Under the pieces are notes generated by a model. It was not told where the DNA came from and made no database searches. It saw only the letters and a program-made list of their open reading frames with translations. Positions 43,220-52,065 of a stretch of 64,000 nucleotides of DNA are shown here, piece after piece. The position numbers were made by a program, and so were the translations under genes. Numbering within the stretch: the first letter of the stretch is position 1; each line of letters opens with the position of its first letter. The stretch comes from Neisseria perflava (GTDB lineage: Bacteria; Pseudomonadota; Gammaproteobacteria; Burkholderiales; Neisseriaceae): positions 1,798,001-1,862,000 of the forward strand of contig NZ_CP079818.1 of the NCBI RefSeq assembly GCF_019334725.1, given 5' to 3'.

Positions 43220-43378
43220 GTAGAATTCGACGTTGCCGTTATCGGCGCAGGCCCTTCAGGTTCGGTTGCTTCCGCTTTGCTGAACAAACAAGGCTTTAAA
43301 GTTTGCGTACTGGAAAAACAACATTTCCCGCGCTTTGTCATCAGCGAGAGCCTGCTGCCGCATTGGTGGGCGATTTGA
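43220..43378 (+). pseudogene. Fragment of an FAD-dependent oxidoreductase (tryptophan-halogenase-like, APE cluster type)
   Basis: About 52 codons reading FDVAVIGAGPSGSVASALL, then a GFKVCVLEK strand and FPRFVISESLLPH before running into a stop at 43376. This is the Rossmann FAD-binding start (GxGxxG) and the conserved (I/G)ESLLP motif of flavin-dependent halogenase/hydroxylase-like proteins. No start codon in frame, and some 300 or more residues of the usual C-terminus are missing, so it is the remains of a deletion. Its place between the exporter and the DUF3261 gene fits an APE cluster. Confidence 0.85.
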
Positions 43379-43401
43379 AGGTAGAATAAGGACGAATGCC
43401 T

Positions 43402-43441
43402 TTCAGACGGCCTCGCCTGAAAACAGAACAGGCCGTCTGAA
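43402..43441 (+). repeat. DUS inverted pair after the oxidoreductase fragment
   Basis: TTCAGACGGCCT 43402-43413 and AGGCCGTCTGAA 43430-43441, close to the presumed deletion junction. Confidence 0.8.
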
Positions 43442-43486
43442 AATCTACCCTCATCATTAAATATTTTGACCGTTAGATAAAACCTT

Positions 43487-44005
43487 ATGCGATTTATCCC
43501 TTTGCTTGCCGCACTGCTGCTTTCCGCATGCGCAACCTCGCTCCCTCATCCGCAAACGCTGCCGCCGCTTTCCAAAGAAGGCCAATGGTTCAAACTCGAG
43601 CAGACCAATGCGGCGGGGCAAACCGTTCAAACCAATCTCTTGGCAGTCGAGCCTCATTCAGACGGCATCCGCTTTGTCCAAACCGATGCACTGGGTGCGC
43701 CGGTATCGCGTCAATCGGTCAGCACCAAAGGCTGGAAAAACGACGGCTTTGTGATGCCCAATGCCACTTCGCGCCGACTGTTTGCCGCCTTGTTACCGCT
43801 TTTGGCCGCCGAACACGCCGCCACGCTTTACCCTGAAGCCCGCCAACAAAACGCCACCCATCAAGGCTTCTGCCCTGACGGCAAAGGCGCGGTATTCAGC
43901 TACCGCGAGCGTGATTTGTGGTGTGTTGCCCACCATTCCGAACAATTCCTTATCGGCTTCCCCGACCAAACTTTCTGGACGGTCAGCCCGATCGCAGAAG
44001 ACTAA
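43487..44005 (+). CDS. DUF3261 lipoprotein, aryl-polyene cluster type
   Basis: 172 residues. Lipobox LSAC (Cys15), so a lipid-anchored periplasmic or outer-membrane protein. Body is beta-rich with VQTNLLAVEP, GAPVSRQSVSTKGW and the C-terminal FLIGFPDQTFWTVSPI. DUF3261 proteins occur mainly in APE clusters beside the exporter and ketosynthase, as here, and are thought to take part in transport of the lipid to the outer membrane. Its stop lies three bases before the ketosynthase gene, so the two are one operon. The gene looks intact. Confidence 0.8.
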   Translation: MRFIPLLAALLLSACATSLPHPQTLPPLSKEGQWFKLEQTNAAGQTVQTNLLAVEPHSDGIRFVQTDALGAPVSRQSVSTKGWKNDGFVMPNATSRRLFAALLPLLAAEHAATLYPEARQQNATHQGFCPDGKGAVFSYRERDLWCVAHHSEQFLIGFPDQTFWTVSPIAED

Positions 44006-44008
44006 TTC

Positions 44009-45211
44009 ATGAATACTCCTGTTTATCTCAGCCGTCCGGCACTGACCAGCGCATTGGGCAGCGGCTTGCAAGTTCATGCCGATGCCTTACTCACGCCGTC
44101 TGAAAACACGCCCCTGACTTTTTCAGACCAATGGGTAAAAGGCAAAACGCATGCTTTCGGTGCAGTCAAAGAAACCCTGATGCCCCTGCCCGACAGCATC
44201 CCCGAAGCACACCGCAGCCGCAACAACCAGCTTATCCTGCACGCGCTTTCGCAAATAGACGAACTGATTCAGACGGCCATTGCCCGTTACGGCAAAGAAA
44301 GGGTCGCTGTCGTTACCGGTACGTCCACCAGTGGCGCAGACGAAAATATCCCTTTGTTCCAACACGTTGTCCAAGGCGGTGGATGGACGGATGTTCCGTT
44401 CAAACAGCTGCAACACACCATGGCTTCGCCCTCCGAATTTATCGCCCAAGTTTACGGTCTGGACGGCTTGCGCTATACCGTTTCCACCGCCTGCACTTCC
44501 GGCGCACGCGCCCTCATCAGTGCAGCCCGATTGCTTCGTGCCGGATTGTGTGATGCTGTGATTTGCGGCGGCGCGGATACGCTTTCTCCGCTGACGATCA
44601 ATGGTTTTGCCTCTTTGGAAGTGCTTTCAGACGGCATTGCCAAGCCTTTTTCCGCCAACCGCAACGGCATCAATATCGGCGAAGCAGCCGCATTTTTCGT
44701 AATGACACGCGATGCCGATTTTGACGGCGAAATGCAGTTGCTCGGCTACGGCGCAAGCAGCGATGCCTACCATATGTCTTCGCCCCGCCCCGACGGTTTG
44801 GGTGCAGCCCAATCTTTTCAGGCCGCTTTGGATAAAGCCGGCTTGAAAGCGGAAGAGATCGGCTGGATCAATCTGCACGGCACCGGCACGCAGCACAACG
44901 ACAGCATGGAAAGCCGAGCTGTTGCCGAAGTATTTGGCAGCCACACCCTTTGCACTTCAACCAAGCCGTCCACCGGTCATACCTTAGGCGCAGCTGGTGC
45001 GATCGAAGCCGCGTTTGCCTGGTTGATGGCCAACCACCAATACAATCCAGAAGGCAAACTGCCACCGCAACAATGGGACAACGTACCCGATTCCGAGCTG
45101 CCCAACATTGCTTTAACCGACGAAAACAGCCGCTGGCCGTCTGAAAAACGCATTGCCGCCAGCTCATCATTCGCTTTCGGCGGCAGCAATGCCGTTTTGA
45201 TTATCGGATAA
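44009..45211 (+). CDS. Beta-ketoacyl-ACP synthase, aryl-polyene type
   Basis: 400 residues, thiolase-fold condensing enzyme of the FabF/KAS II group. Full catalytic triad: Cys162 in STACTSGARALIS, His290 in LHGTGTQHND, His324 in KPSTGHTLGAAG. It should extend an acyl chain bound to an ACP. The neighbours (DUF3261, exporter, Sfp-type transferase) mark it as the APE-type synthase rather than the fatty acid housekeeping enzyme. No chain-length-factor partner, reductase, dehydratase or ACP is present here. DUS in frame encode LIQTA and LSDGI. Confidence 0.88.
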   Translation: MNTPVYLSRPALTSALGSGLQVHADALLTPSENTPLTFSDQWVKGKTHAFGAVKETLMPLPDSIPEAHRSRNNQLILHALSQIDELIQTAIARYGKERVAVVTGTSTSGADENIPLFQHVVQGGGWTDVPFKQLQHTMASPSEFIAQVYGLDGLRYTVSTACTSGARALISAARLLRAGLCDAVICGGADTLSPLTINGFASLEVLSDGIAKPFSANRNGINIGEAAAFFVMTRDADFDGEMQLLGYGASSDAYHMSSPRPDGLGAAQSFQAALDKAGLKAEEIGWINLHGTGTQHNDSMESRAVAEVFGSHTLCTSTKPSTGHTLGAAGAIEAAFAWLMANHQYNPEGKLPPQQWDNVPDSELPNIALTDENSRWPSEKRIAASSSFAFGGSNAVLIIG

Positions 45212-45222
45212 GTCCTTATATT

Positions 45223-45245
45223 TAGGCTGTCTTTTCAGACGGCCT
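45223..45245 (+). terminator. Degenerate DUS hairpin after the ketosynthase
   Basis: AGGCTGTC (part of a mutated DUS) faces TTCAGACGGCCT (45234-45245), then TTTTTC. Confidence 0.75.
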
Positions 45246-45383
45246 TTTTCTTTTCCGCAACTTAAAAAACAATAACATCAAAACAACAACCAAATCCGCC
45301 GAAATATGCCATAATAGGCTTAGCACATTTCTTCTCGCGATGTGCCCGAAAAGAAAAACTTAACCTACATAGAGAATAATCCC

Positions 45384-47606
45384 ATGACTAAATCCACCAT
45401 TATCTATACCTACACCGACGAAGCTCCTGCATTGGCCACTCAATCCCTGTTGCCAATCGTGCAGGCGTTTACCCGCCACGCCGATATTGATGTCAAAACC
45501 AGCGACATTTCTCTCTCCGGCCGTATTTTGGCGGCGTTTCCCGAATACCTGACCGAAGCGCAACGCGTACCTGATGCGCTTGCCGAATTGGGCGAACTGG
45601 TGAAACAACCCGATGCAAACGTAATCAAACTGCCGAACATCAGCGCATCCGTACCGCAACTGACCGCTGCGATTAAAGAATTGCAGTCTAAAGGCTTTGC
45701 CGTTCCCGACTATCCCGCCGACCCGCAAACCGATGAAGAAAAAGCCATACGCGAACGCTACGACCGCATCAAAGGCAGCGCGGTAAACCCTGTCCTGCGC
45801 GAAGGCAACTCCGACCGCCGCGCGCCTAAAGCAGTGAAAAACTTTGCGAAAAAACATCCGCACAGCATGGGCGCATGGACCAAAGACTCCAAAACCCACG
45901 TTGCCACCATGCAAAGCGGCGACTTTTTCCATAACGAACAATCCGTTACCGTACCTGAAGCGACTTCCGTATCCATCGTATTCACCGACAAACAAGGCAA
46001 CAAGAAAGAGCTGCGCGAGCCCGTCGCCCTGAAAGCCGGCGAAATCATCGACGCGACCGTGATGAGCAAAAAAGCCCTGCTCGCCTTCCTTGCCGAGCAA
46101 GTAAAAGACGCGAAGGCAAAAGGCGTATTGTTCTCGCTGCACATGAAAGCCACCATGATGAAAGTGTCCGACCCGATTATCTTCGGACACGCCGTCAAAG
46201 TGTTCTTCGCGCCTGTTTTTGAAAAATTCGGCGACAAACTGGCTGCCGCCGGCGTCAATGTCAACAACGGCTTCGGCAACCTGCTTGCCAATCTGGACAA
46301 ACTGGATGCGGACACTCGCGCTGCCGTCGAAGCCGAAATCGCTGCCGTTTACGCTGCCAACCCCGATTTGGCGATGGTCGATTCCGACAAAGGCATTACC
46401 AACCTGCACGTCCCCAGCGATGTTATCGTCGATGCTTCCATGCCTGCGATGATCCGCAATTCCGGCCGTATGTGGGACAAAGACGGCAAAGCGCAAGACA
46501 CCAAAGCCGTGATTCCCGACAGCAGCTACGCAGGCGTTTATCAAGCAACCATCGACTTCTGCCGCGAACACGGCGCGTTCGATCCGACAACCATGGGTAC
46601 AGTACCCAACGTCGGCCTGATGGCGCAGGCGGCCGAAGAATATGGTTCGCACAATAAAACTTTCGAAATCGAAGCCGACGGTCAGGTTCAAGTCATTGAT
46701 GCGGCAGGCAAAGTCCTGATGCAGCACGACGTTGAAGCAGGCGACATCTGGCGTATGTGCCAAACCAAAGACGCGCCCGTCAAAGACTGGGTACAACTCG
46801 CCGTCAACCGCGCCCGTCTGAGCAACACGCCAGCCGTGTTCTGGCTCGACGAAAACCGTCCGCACGACAAGAGCCTGCTCGCCAAGGTTAAAGCCTACCT
46901 TGCCGAACTGGATACCAACGGTCTCGACATCCGCGTCCTCGCTCCCGAAGAAGCTGCCAAGTTCAGCTTGGGTCGTCTGAAAAACGGCGAAGACACCATC
47001 TCTGTAACCGGTAACGTCCTGCGCGACTACCTGACCGACTTGTTCCCAATTTTGGAACTGGGTACCAGCGCGAAAATGCTGTCTATCGTTCCATTGATGA
47101 ATGGTGGCGGTATGTTTGAAACCGGCGCTGGCGGCTCCGCACCGAAACATGTCCAACAATTCCTCGAAGAAAACCACTTGCGTTGGGACTCTTTGGGCGA
47201 ATTCCTCGCACTCGCCGTATCGTTTGAACATCTGGCGCAAAAAACCGGCAACTCCAAAGCCCAAGTCCTCGCCGACACTTTGGATGCAGCCACCGAAAAA
47301 CTGCTGTTGAACGACAAATCGCCTAAACGCAAAGCAGGCGAACTCGACAACCGCGGCAGCCATTTCTACCTCACCCTCTACTGGGCGCAAGAATTGGCGG
47401 CGCAAGACAAAGATGCCGAACTGAAAGCCGCATTTGCTCCATTGGCAGCCGCTTTGACTGCCGACGAAGCCAAAATCGTTGAAGAACTCTCTGCCGTACA
47501 AGGCAAAGCGGTCGACATCGGCGGCTACTACGCAGCCAATCCTGAAAAAGCGGCACAAGCGATGCGTCCAAGCGCAACCTTTAATCAGGCCTTGTCAGCC
47601 TTATAA
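45384..47606 (+). CDS. icd: NADP-dependent isocitrate dehydrogenase, monomeric type
   Basis: 740 residues, the size of the monomeric enzyme, unlike the dimeric form of about 415. Oxidatively decarboxylates isocitrate to 2-oxoglutarate in the TCA cycle. Family segments: IKLPNISASVPQL, the NSDRRAPKAVKNFAKKHPH region, SLHMKATMMKVSDPIIFGH and MVDSDKGITNLH. ATG 45384 gives the usual N-terminus MTKSTIIYTYTDEAPALATQ; the frame continues 14 codons upstream. High-expression codon use. It sits between the ketosynthase and the LolA-like gene of the APE remnant, with its own DUS-hairpin terminator. Confidence 0.97.
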   Translation: MTKSTIIYTYTDEAPALATQSLLPIVQAFTRHADIDVKTSDISLSGRILAAFPEYLTEAQRVPDALAELGELVKQPDANVIKLPNISASVPQLTAAIKELQSKGFAVPDYPADPQTDEEKAIRERYDRIKGSAVNPVLREGNSDRRAPKAVKNFAKKHPHSMGAWTKDSKTHVATMQSGDFFHNEQSVTVPEATSVSIVFTDKQGNKKELREPVALKAGEIIDATVMSKKALLAFLAEQVKDAKAKGVLFSLHMKATMMKVSDPIIFGHAVKVFFAPVFEKFGDKLAAAGVNVNNGFGNLLANLDKLDADTRAAVEAEIAAVYAANPDLAMVDSDKGITNLHVPSDVIVDASMPAMIRNSGRMWDKDGKAQDTKAVIPDSSYAGVYQATIDFCREHGAFDPTTMGTVPNVGLMAQAAEEYGSHNKTFEIEADGQVQVIDAAGKVLMQHDVEAGDIWRMCQTKDAPVKDWVQLAVNRARLSNTPAVFWLDENRPHDKSLLAKVKAYLAELDTNGLDIRVLAPEEAAKFSLGRLKNGEDTISVTGNVLRDYLTDLFPILELGTSAKMLSIVPLMNGGGMFETGAGGSAPKHVQQFLEENHLRWDSLGEFLALAVSFEHLAQKTGNSKAQVLADTLDAATEKLLLNDKSPKRKAGELDNRGSHFYLTLYWAQELAAQDKDAELKAAFAPLAAALTADEAKIVEELSAVQGKAVDIGGYYAANPEKAAQAMRPSATFNQALSAL

Positions 47607-47619
47607 TTAAAGCAATAAA

Positions 47620-47645
47620 AGGCCGTCTGAATTTTCAGACGGCCT
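47620..47645 (+). terminator. DUS inverted pair after icd
   Basis: Arms 47620-47631 and 47634-47645. Confidence 0.9.
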
Positions 47646-47664
47646 CAAACCTTATGGAAGCACA

Positions 47665-48258
47665 ATGAAAAAAAACATTCTTTCTCTTACTCTCCTCATC
47701 AGCGCTCCGGCTTTGTGGGCATTTTCCCCTGCCGAATTGGCACAAACCCTGCAAAAACCGCAAAACGTGCAAGGCAATTTTGTCCAACAACGCCAGCTTA
47801 AATCCCTCAGCAAACCCATGACCACCAGCGGCAGCTTTACCCTTGTCCCACAAAAAGGCCTGCTCTGGAAAATGCAAAAACCATTTGAAACCACCCTGCG
47901 CGTGCGTTCAGACGGCATCATGCAATGGAACGGCAGCCAATGGGTCAACCCAAATGCCAGCAAGCTCAACGGCCAAAGCCGCCAAATCAAACTCTTCCTC
48001 GACCTTTTGGGCGGCAATACCCAAGGCCTGGAAAAACAATTTGATTTGAAATTAAACGGCAACGAGAAAAAATGGACGTTGACCTTAACTCCGAAAACCG
48101 CCATTACCCGTCAAATCTTCAACCGTATCGAAATCAACGGCGATACGCTGGTACGTAAAATCGAATTAGACGAAAAGCAAGGCGACAAAACCATCATGCA
48201 GTTCAACCAAATCCAAACTGATAAAGCCCTGGACAGCTTCAGCCGTACCGCCCTCTAA
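47665..48258 (+). CDS. LolA-like outer-membrane lipoprotein carrier, aryl-polyene type
   Basis: 197 residues. Cleavable signal peptide (ends LWA), then an 11-strand LolA-like barrel: FSPAELAQTLQKP, GNFVQQRQLKSLSKP and the GLLWKMQKPFETTLRV segment. It is more like the LolA paralogues of APE clusters than housekeeping LolA, judged by the short N-terminus and FVQQRxLKxLxxP motif. It may carry a lipid from the exporter to the outer membrane. icd separates it from the rest of the remnant. Whether another lolA exists in the genome cannot be seen here. Confidence 0.78.
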   Translation: MKKNILSLTLLISAPALWAFSPAELAQTLQKPQNVQGNFVQQRQLKSLSKPMTTSGSFTLVPQKGLLWKMQKPFETTLRVRSDGIMQWNGSQWVNPNASKLNGQSRQIKLFLDLLGGNTQGLEKQFDLKLNGNEKKWTLTLTPKTAITRQIFNRIEINGDTLVRKIELDEKQGDKTIMQFNQIQTDKALDSFSRTAL

Positions 48259-48276
48259 ATTGCCTATTCCAACAAA

Positions 48277-48307
48277 AGGCCGTCTGAAAATAGATTTCAG
48301 ACGGCCT
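48277..48307. terminator. DUS inverted pair between convergent LolA-like and rbgA genes
   Basis: Arms 48277-48288 and 48296-48307. Confidence 0.9.
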
Positions 48308-48313
48308 TTTATA

Positions 48314-49255
48314 TTAATCGGCAGAAGGCTGTTGCCCTTTTCGTTCCGCCTTTCTGGCTTCGCGAATGGCTTTAAGTTCGGCCTCTTTCTGTCTGGCTTT
48401 TTTCAGCCAAGCCTCCCATTGGTTTGGCGTTTCCAGCGTGATTCTGCCGATTTTTCCTTCGCGGAAATCGGTCAGGATATTTTCAGCAGCCTTTTGGTAG
48501 TTGACCCGTCCGCCGCTCAAAACCGCACCGCGTTTTTTGGCAATCCACTCCAGCCAAGAAGTATCGTCCCAATGGCTGCTTGGATCTTTGTCGGCTTGAT
48601 AGCGCTCTTGCAACAGGGCCAGATAATGGCGGCGGAGGTAATCCAAAAGCTCAAGCGCTACTTCTTCTTCGTCCAGTGCGTTGCGTCCGACTGCACCGCC
48701 GGCCGCAAGGTTGTAGCCGCCTTCTTCGACGATAATTTTCGGCCACAACATACCGGGGGTATCGTAAAGCCAGAAATCGTCTGCAAGGAAAAGGCGTTGT
48801 TCGGCTTTGGTAATACCGGGTTCGTTACCGGTTTTGGCAGATTTTTTGCCGATCATGCCGTTAATCAAGGTGGATTTGCCGACGTTGGGAATGCCGCAAA
48901 TCAGGACACGTAGCGGCTTCTCGATACCTTGGCGATGCGGAATCATGGCGCGGCAGGCTTGGGTAATTTTGCCATGAGCGCCGGTTTCGGAAGAATCAAG
49001 CGCAATGGCGCGGGTATCTTGGCGGCTGTTGTAGTGTTCGAGCCAAACTTTGGTACGCTCGGGATCGGCAAGATCTTGCTTGTTTAAGATTTTGAGTTTT
49101 GGCTTGCCTTTGGACAACTGGGCAAGCAAAGGGTTTTCGCTGGAAGCAGGCATACGCGCGTCTAACATCTCAATCACCATATCAACGCTTTTAATGCGTT
49201 CGGCAATGGCTTTTTTTGCCTTGTTCATGTGGCCGGGAAACCATTGGATAGCCAT
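48314..49255 (-). CDS. rbgA: Ribosome biogenesis GTPase YlqF/RbgA
   Basis: 313 residues. Late assembly factor of the 50S subunit. Circularly permuted GTPase: G4 (NKQD, about residue 58) comes before G1 (GIPNVGKST) and G3 (DTPG). N-terminus MAIQWFPGHMNKAKKAI is the family signature. The C-terminal tail is rich in Lys/Arg/Glu (about residues 280-313). Single gene between DUS hairpins. Confidence 0.95.
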   Translation of the reverse strand: MAIQWFPGHMNKAKKAIAERIKSVDMVIEMLDARMPASSENPLLAQLSKGKPKLKILNKQDLADPERTKVWLEHYNSRQDTRAIALDSSETGAHGKITQACRAMIPHRQGIEKPLRVLICGIPNVGKSTLINGMIGKKSAKTGNEPGITKAEQRLFLADDFWLYDTPGMLWPKIIVEEGGYNLAAGGAVGRNALDEEEVALELLDYLRRHYLALLQERYQADKDPSSHWDDTSWLEWIAKKRGAVLSGGRVNYQKAAENILTDFREGKIGRITLETPNQWEAWLKKARQKEAELKAIREARKAERKGQQPSAD

Positions 49256-49283
49256 GTCTTTTTGTTCTTTCTATTCGTATCTG

Positions 49284-49319
49284 AGGCCGTCTGAACAATC
49301 ATTTTTTTTCAGACGGCCT
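49284..49319 (-). terminator. DUS inverted pair between the small lipoprotein gene and rbgA
   Basis: Arms 49284-49295 and 49308-49319, the second preceded by eight T. Confidence 0.85.
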
Positions 49320-49348
49320 CGGTATTTGGATAATCGGTCAATCCGGAT

Positions 49349-49573
49349 TTAGAGATTGCCATGTTCATAGCTGTAATAACCTGCTTCATCCATACATTGC
49401 TCGAACGTCTTGTATGTATTTCTATTTTGGACTTGCGATTTGCAAGTATTGATTTGGCGGGAAACTTCAGCTTCGCTCGCGCCGGTACGATGCCAACGGT
49501 AAGCAGTGACAGGCTCTGTCGCGCAGGCGGTCAAGATAAGCAAGGATAATGCGGTCAGACTGATTTTTTTCAT
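49349..49573 (-). CDS. Small lipoprotein of unknown function
   Basis: 74 residues. Signal peptide MKKISLTALSLLILTAC with lipobox LTAC (Cys17). Mature part of 58 residues holds two more Cys (NTCKSQ and FEQCMDE) and a Tyr-rich end. Family not recognised. ATG 49573 has GAAGGAAAC upstream. It follows rapZ, from which only 34 bases and a single DUS (49588-49599) separate it, so it may be read through from the rapZ operon. Confidence 0.8.
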   Translation of the reverse strand: MKKISLTALSLLILTACATEPVTAYRWHRTGASEAEVSRQINTCKSQVQNRNTYKTFEQCMDEAGYYSYEHGNL

Positions 49574-49607
49574 GGTTTCTTCCTTTGAGGCCGTCTGAAA
49601 CGGCAAG

Positions 49608-50462
49608 TTAGCGTCCTGCCAAGCTTTGAGCCTGACGGTGGCGGACAAGGAGTTCATAACGGCCTTTGAGGCGCTCGGCCAGTTTTTCCACAACATAAAC
49701 GGAGCGGTGCTGACCGCCGGTACAACCGATGGCAATCGTCACATAACTGCGGCTCTCTTGTTGCAGGCGCGGCAACCAGCGGCTAATAAAATGGTCGATG
49801 TCATCAACCATTTCTTGAACCAACGGCTGCTGGCCCAAATAATCTTGAATAGGTTTGTCCATGCCAGTAAAGGGGCGTAATTCCGGATCGTAATACGGAT
49901 TGGGCAGGCTGCGCATATCAAACATAAAGTCGGCATTATTGGGAGCGCCATATTTGAAACCAAAGGATTCAAGAATGACCAGCAAACCGACACGTTCAAT
50001 ATTGAGCCATTGTTGCACAGCATAACGCAGCTGCTGAGCATTCATTTTGGACGTATCGATGCAATATGCGATGTCTCTAAGCGGAAAGAGCCACTCGCGT
50101 TCTTTTTGCAGGCTTTCCAACAAAGTCAGGTTTTGACCAGACAAAGGGTGTCCACGTCGGGTTTCTGAGAAGCGGCGAACCAAAACACCCTCTTCTGCTT
50201 CAACAAACAGGACTTCAACCTGATGTCCTTCGTCACGCAAATATTGGATTTGCTCTTGCGCTTCTTGGATATTAATACGGGAACGGATATCAACGCTGAC
50301 ACCGAGTTTGGTTTCATCGGCCCGTTCGATATGGAGTGAAACCAATGATGGAAGCATTTCCAAGGGAAGATTATCGACACAGTAATAGCCCAAATCTTCG
50401 AGCTGCTTAAGAGCTACGGACTTTCCCGAGCCGGATAAGCCGCTAATCAGGACGATTTTCAT
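49608..50462 (-). CDS. rapZ: RNase adapter protein RapZ
   Basis: 284 residues. P-loop protein; in E. coli it binds glucosamine-6-phosphate and directs RNase E to a small RNA that controls glmS. Walker A in GLSGSGKSVAL, then YYCVDNLPLEML and the C-terminal IGCTGGQHRSVYVVEKL, which forms the second domain. Start ATG 50462 overlaps the end of hprK by 20 bases. Part of a hprK-rapZ unit behind ptsN. Confidence 0.95.
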   Translation of the reverse strand: MKIVLISGLSGSGKSVALKQLEDLGYYCVDNLPLEMLPSLVSLHIERADETKLGVSVDIRSRINIQEAQEQIQYLRDEGHQVEVLFVEAEEGVLVRRFSETRRGHPLSGQNLTLLESLQKEREWLFPLRDIAYCIDTSKMNAQQLRYAVQQWLNIERVGLLVILESFGFKYGAPNNADFMFDMRSLPNPYYDPELRPFTGMDKPIQDYLGQQPLVQEMVDDIDHFISRWLPRLQQESRSYVTIAIGCTGGQHRSVYVVEKLAERLKGRYELLVRHRQAQSLAGR

Positions 50463-51405
50463 GATTTTGTTCGTTTTCTTTGAGTTGTGTTTGGTGACGT
50501 TCGAGAAATTCTTTGGTGCTGTCTTTACCACGCAATTGAAGGATGTAATTGCGTACTGCAGCTTCAACCAATACTGCTAAGTTTCGACCGATTGCAACAG
50601 GCAGGGTAACGGAACGGACGCTGACGTTGAGGATAGATTCTGTTTCGGTACGGATGCTCAATCGATCAAGTTGTTTCATATATCCGTCGTCGGCCGGAAC
50701 CAAATTGATAATCAGCTGGAGGATTTTTTTCGGACGGATAGAGGTTTCGCCAAAAATATGGCGGATATTAAGTATGCCCAAACCGCGTACTTCGAGGAAA
50801 TCACGCAGCATAGGCGGGCAACGGCCTTCCAGCATTTCCGGGCCGGTACGGAAAAGTTCGACCGCATCATCGGCAATCAGGCTGTGGCCGCGCGAAATCA
50901 GCTCCAATGCCAATTCGCTCTTACCCAAGCCGGATTGTCCGGTAATGAGTACGCCCACTTCAAATACATCCAAAAATACGCCGTGCTTGATGGTGGAAGT
51001 TGCCAATGTCCGTTGCAGATAAATCCGCAAAACGTCCATCAGGTGCGGGCTTTCCTGTTTGGAAGTCAGCAAGGGGATACTGTTGGTATGGCAATAATCG
51101 CGCAATTTGGGCGATACCGGCAAGCCGTTGGCGACAATGACCAAAGACATGGGGATGTCGAAAAGCTCTCCGAAATCGTAGTTGAGCTCGCCCGACTCCA
51201 AGCGGCGCAAATATTCGGCTTCAGCTACGCCGACAACTTGAATTTGGTTGGGATGGATAAAGTTTAAGTGGCCGACCAAGGCCAAGACGGGTTTATCGGC
51301 TTCGACACCGATACGGTTGTCCGCGCCAGAATTGCCGGCAGCCCAAGCAAGTTCGAGTTTGTGCTGATTGTCGGAAAACAGGCGGCGGACGGATATGCTG
51401 GGCAT
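50443..51405 (-). CDS. hprK: HPr kinase/phosphorylase
   Basis: 320 residues. Phosphorylates and dephosphorylates a Ser of HPr as part of PTS regulation. N-terminal domain followed by the kinase core with P-loop GQSGLGKSELALELI, ADDAVELFRTG and the signature EVRGLGILNIRHIFGE. Order ptsN-hprK-rapZ with tight spacing (3 bases, then 20-base overlap) is conserved in beta-proteobacteria. No sugar permease of the PTS lies nearby, so a regulatory PTS is likely. Confidence 0.96.
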   Translation of the reverse strand: MPSISVRRLFSDNQHKLELAWAAGNSGADNRIGVEADKPVLALVGHLNFIHPNQIQVVGVAEAEYLRRLESGELNYDFGELFDIPMSLVIVANGLPVSPKLRDYCHTNSIPLLTSKQESPHLMDVLRIYLQRTLATSTIKHGVFLDVFEVGVLITGQSGLGKSELALELISRGHSLIADDAVELFRTGPEMLEGRCPPMLRDFLEVRGLGILNIRHIFGETSIRPKKILQLIINLVPADDGYMKQLDRLSIRTETESILNVSVRSVTLPVAIGRNLAVLVEAAVRNYILQLRGKDSTKEFLERHQTQLKENEQNHENRPD

Positions 51406-51408
51406 GAA

Positions 51409-51858
51409 TTACTCTTCGGTCAGAAGTGTGCGTACTTCTTCGGCAGAAGTTGCGGCCATTAATGCTTCACGGATGGCTTTTTGAGAGAATCTGCCGGCCA
51501 GTTTGGACAAGACTTCCAAATGTTCGCCGGTAGCGTTTTCAGGCACAAGCAGGATGAAAATCAAGGAAACGGGTTTGCCGTCGGGCGCATCAAAGGCAAC
51601 CGGCTCTTTGGTGCGGATAAACGCACCGGTGGCTTTTTTCACGCATGCGTGACGGCCGTGAGGAATCGCCACCCCCTGCCCCAAACCGGTCGAACCAAGC
51701 TTTTCACGGGCAAACAGGCAGTCGAACACGTTGGTATTCGGTAATTCTGCTTCATTCTCCAGCAGCTGGGCGGCCTCTTCAAACAGACGCTTTTTGCTGC
51801 TGACTTCCAAATCCAAAACGATATGGGACAAAGGTAAAATTTCGCCAATCAGGCTCAT
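51409..51858 (-). CDS. ptsN: PTS IIA-like nitrogen regulatory protein PtsN
   Basis: 149 residues. EIIA-Ntr of the regulatory PTS, which takes a phosphate on His in the motif GVAIPHGRH. Starts MSLIGEILPLSHIVLDLEVS at ATG 51858; the frame is open for 35 more codons upstream but without similarity. First gene of the ptsN-hprK-rapZ operon, whose promoter must lie in 51859-52065. Conserved C-terminus LSKLAGRFSQKAIREAL. Confidence 0.95.
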   Translation of the reverse strand: MSLIGEILPLSHIVLDLEVSSKKRLFEEAAQLLENEAELPNTNVFDCLFAREKLGSTGLGQGVAIPHGRHACVKKATGAFIRTKEPVAFDAPDGKPVSLIFILLVPENATGEHLEVLSKLAGRFSQKAIREALMAATSAEEVRTLLTEE

Positions 51859-52065
51859 GTGTATCTCTTTTAAATGTCGCAAAACAATAGGATTGTACCG
51901 ATTGTCGGTGCAAATCTCAATCCTGAAGGCGTAATTTACACTCGCCCTGCTAACATTTTCCATGTTGTTCTTGATATTTTTTAACGAGCTAAAAATAATC
52001 CAACTGCTTGCTTATATTGAATTTAAAGTAAAAATGCTATCAATAGCCAAACTATGATTCAAATG
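51859..52065. other. ptsN upstream region
   Basis: No gene seen; must contain the ptsN promoter. AT-rich near 51965-52040. Confidence 0.5.

Noticed and set aside
43457..43657. Small minus-strand frame across the DUF3261 start
   Set aside because: Overlaps the signal peptide coding region of a recognised lipoprotein and shows no features of its own.
45360..47558. A 732-codon open frame on the strand opposite icd
   Set aside because: It is the antisense shadow of a highly expressed, codon-biased gene; the product has no recognisable domain and no start signals, whereas icd matches its family end to end.
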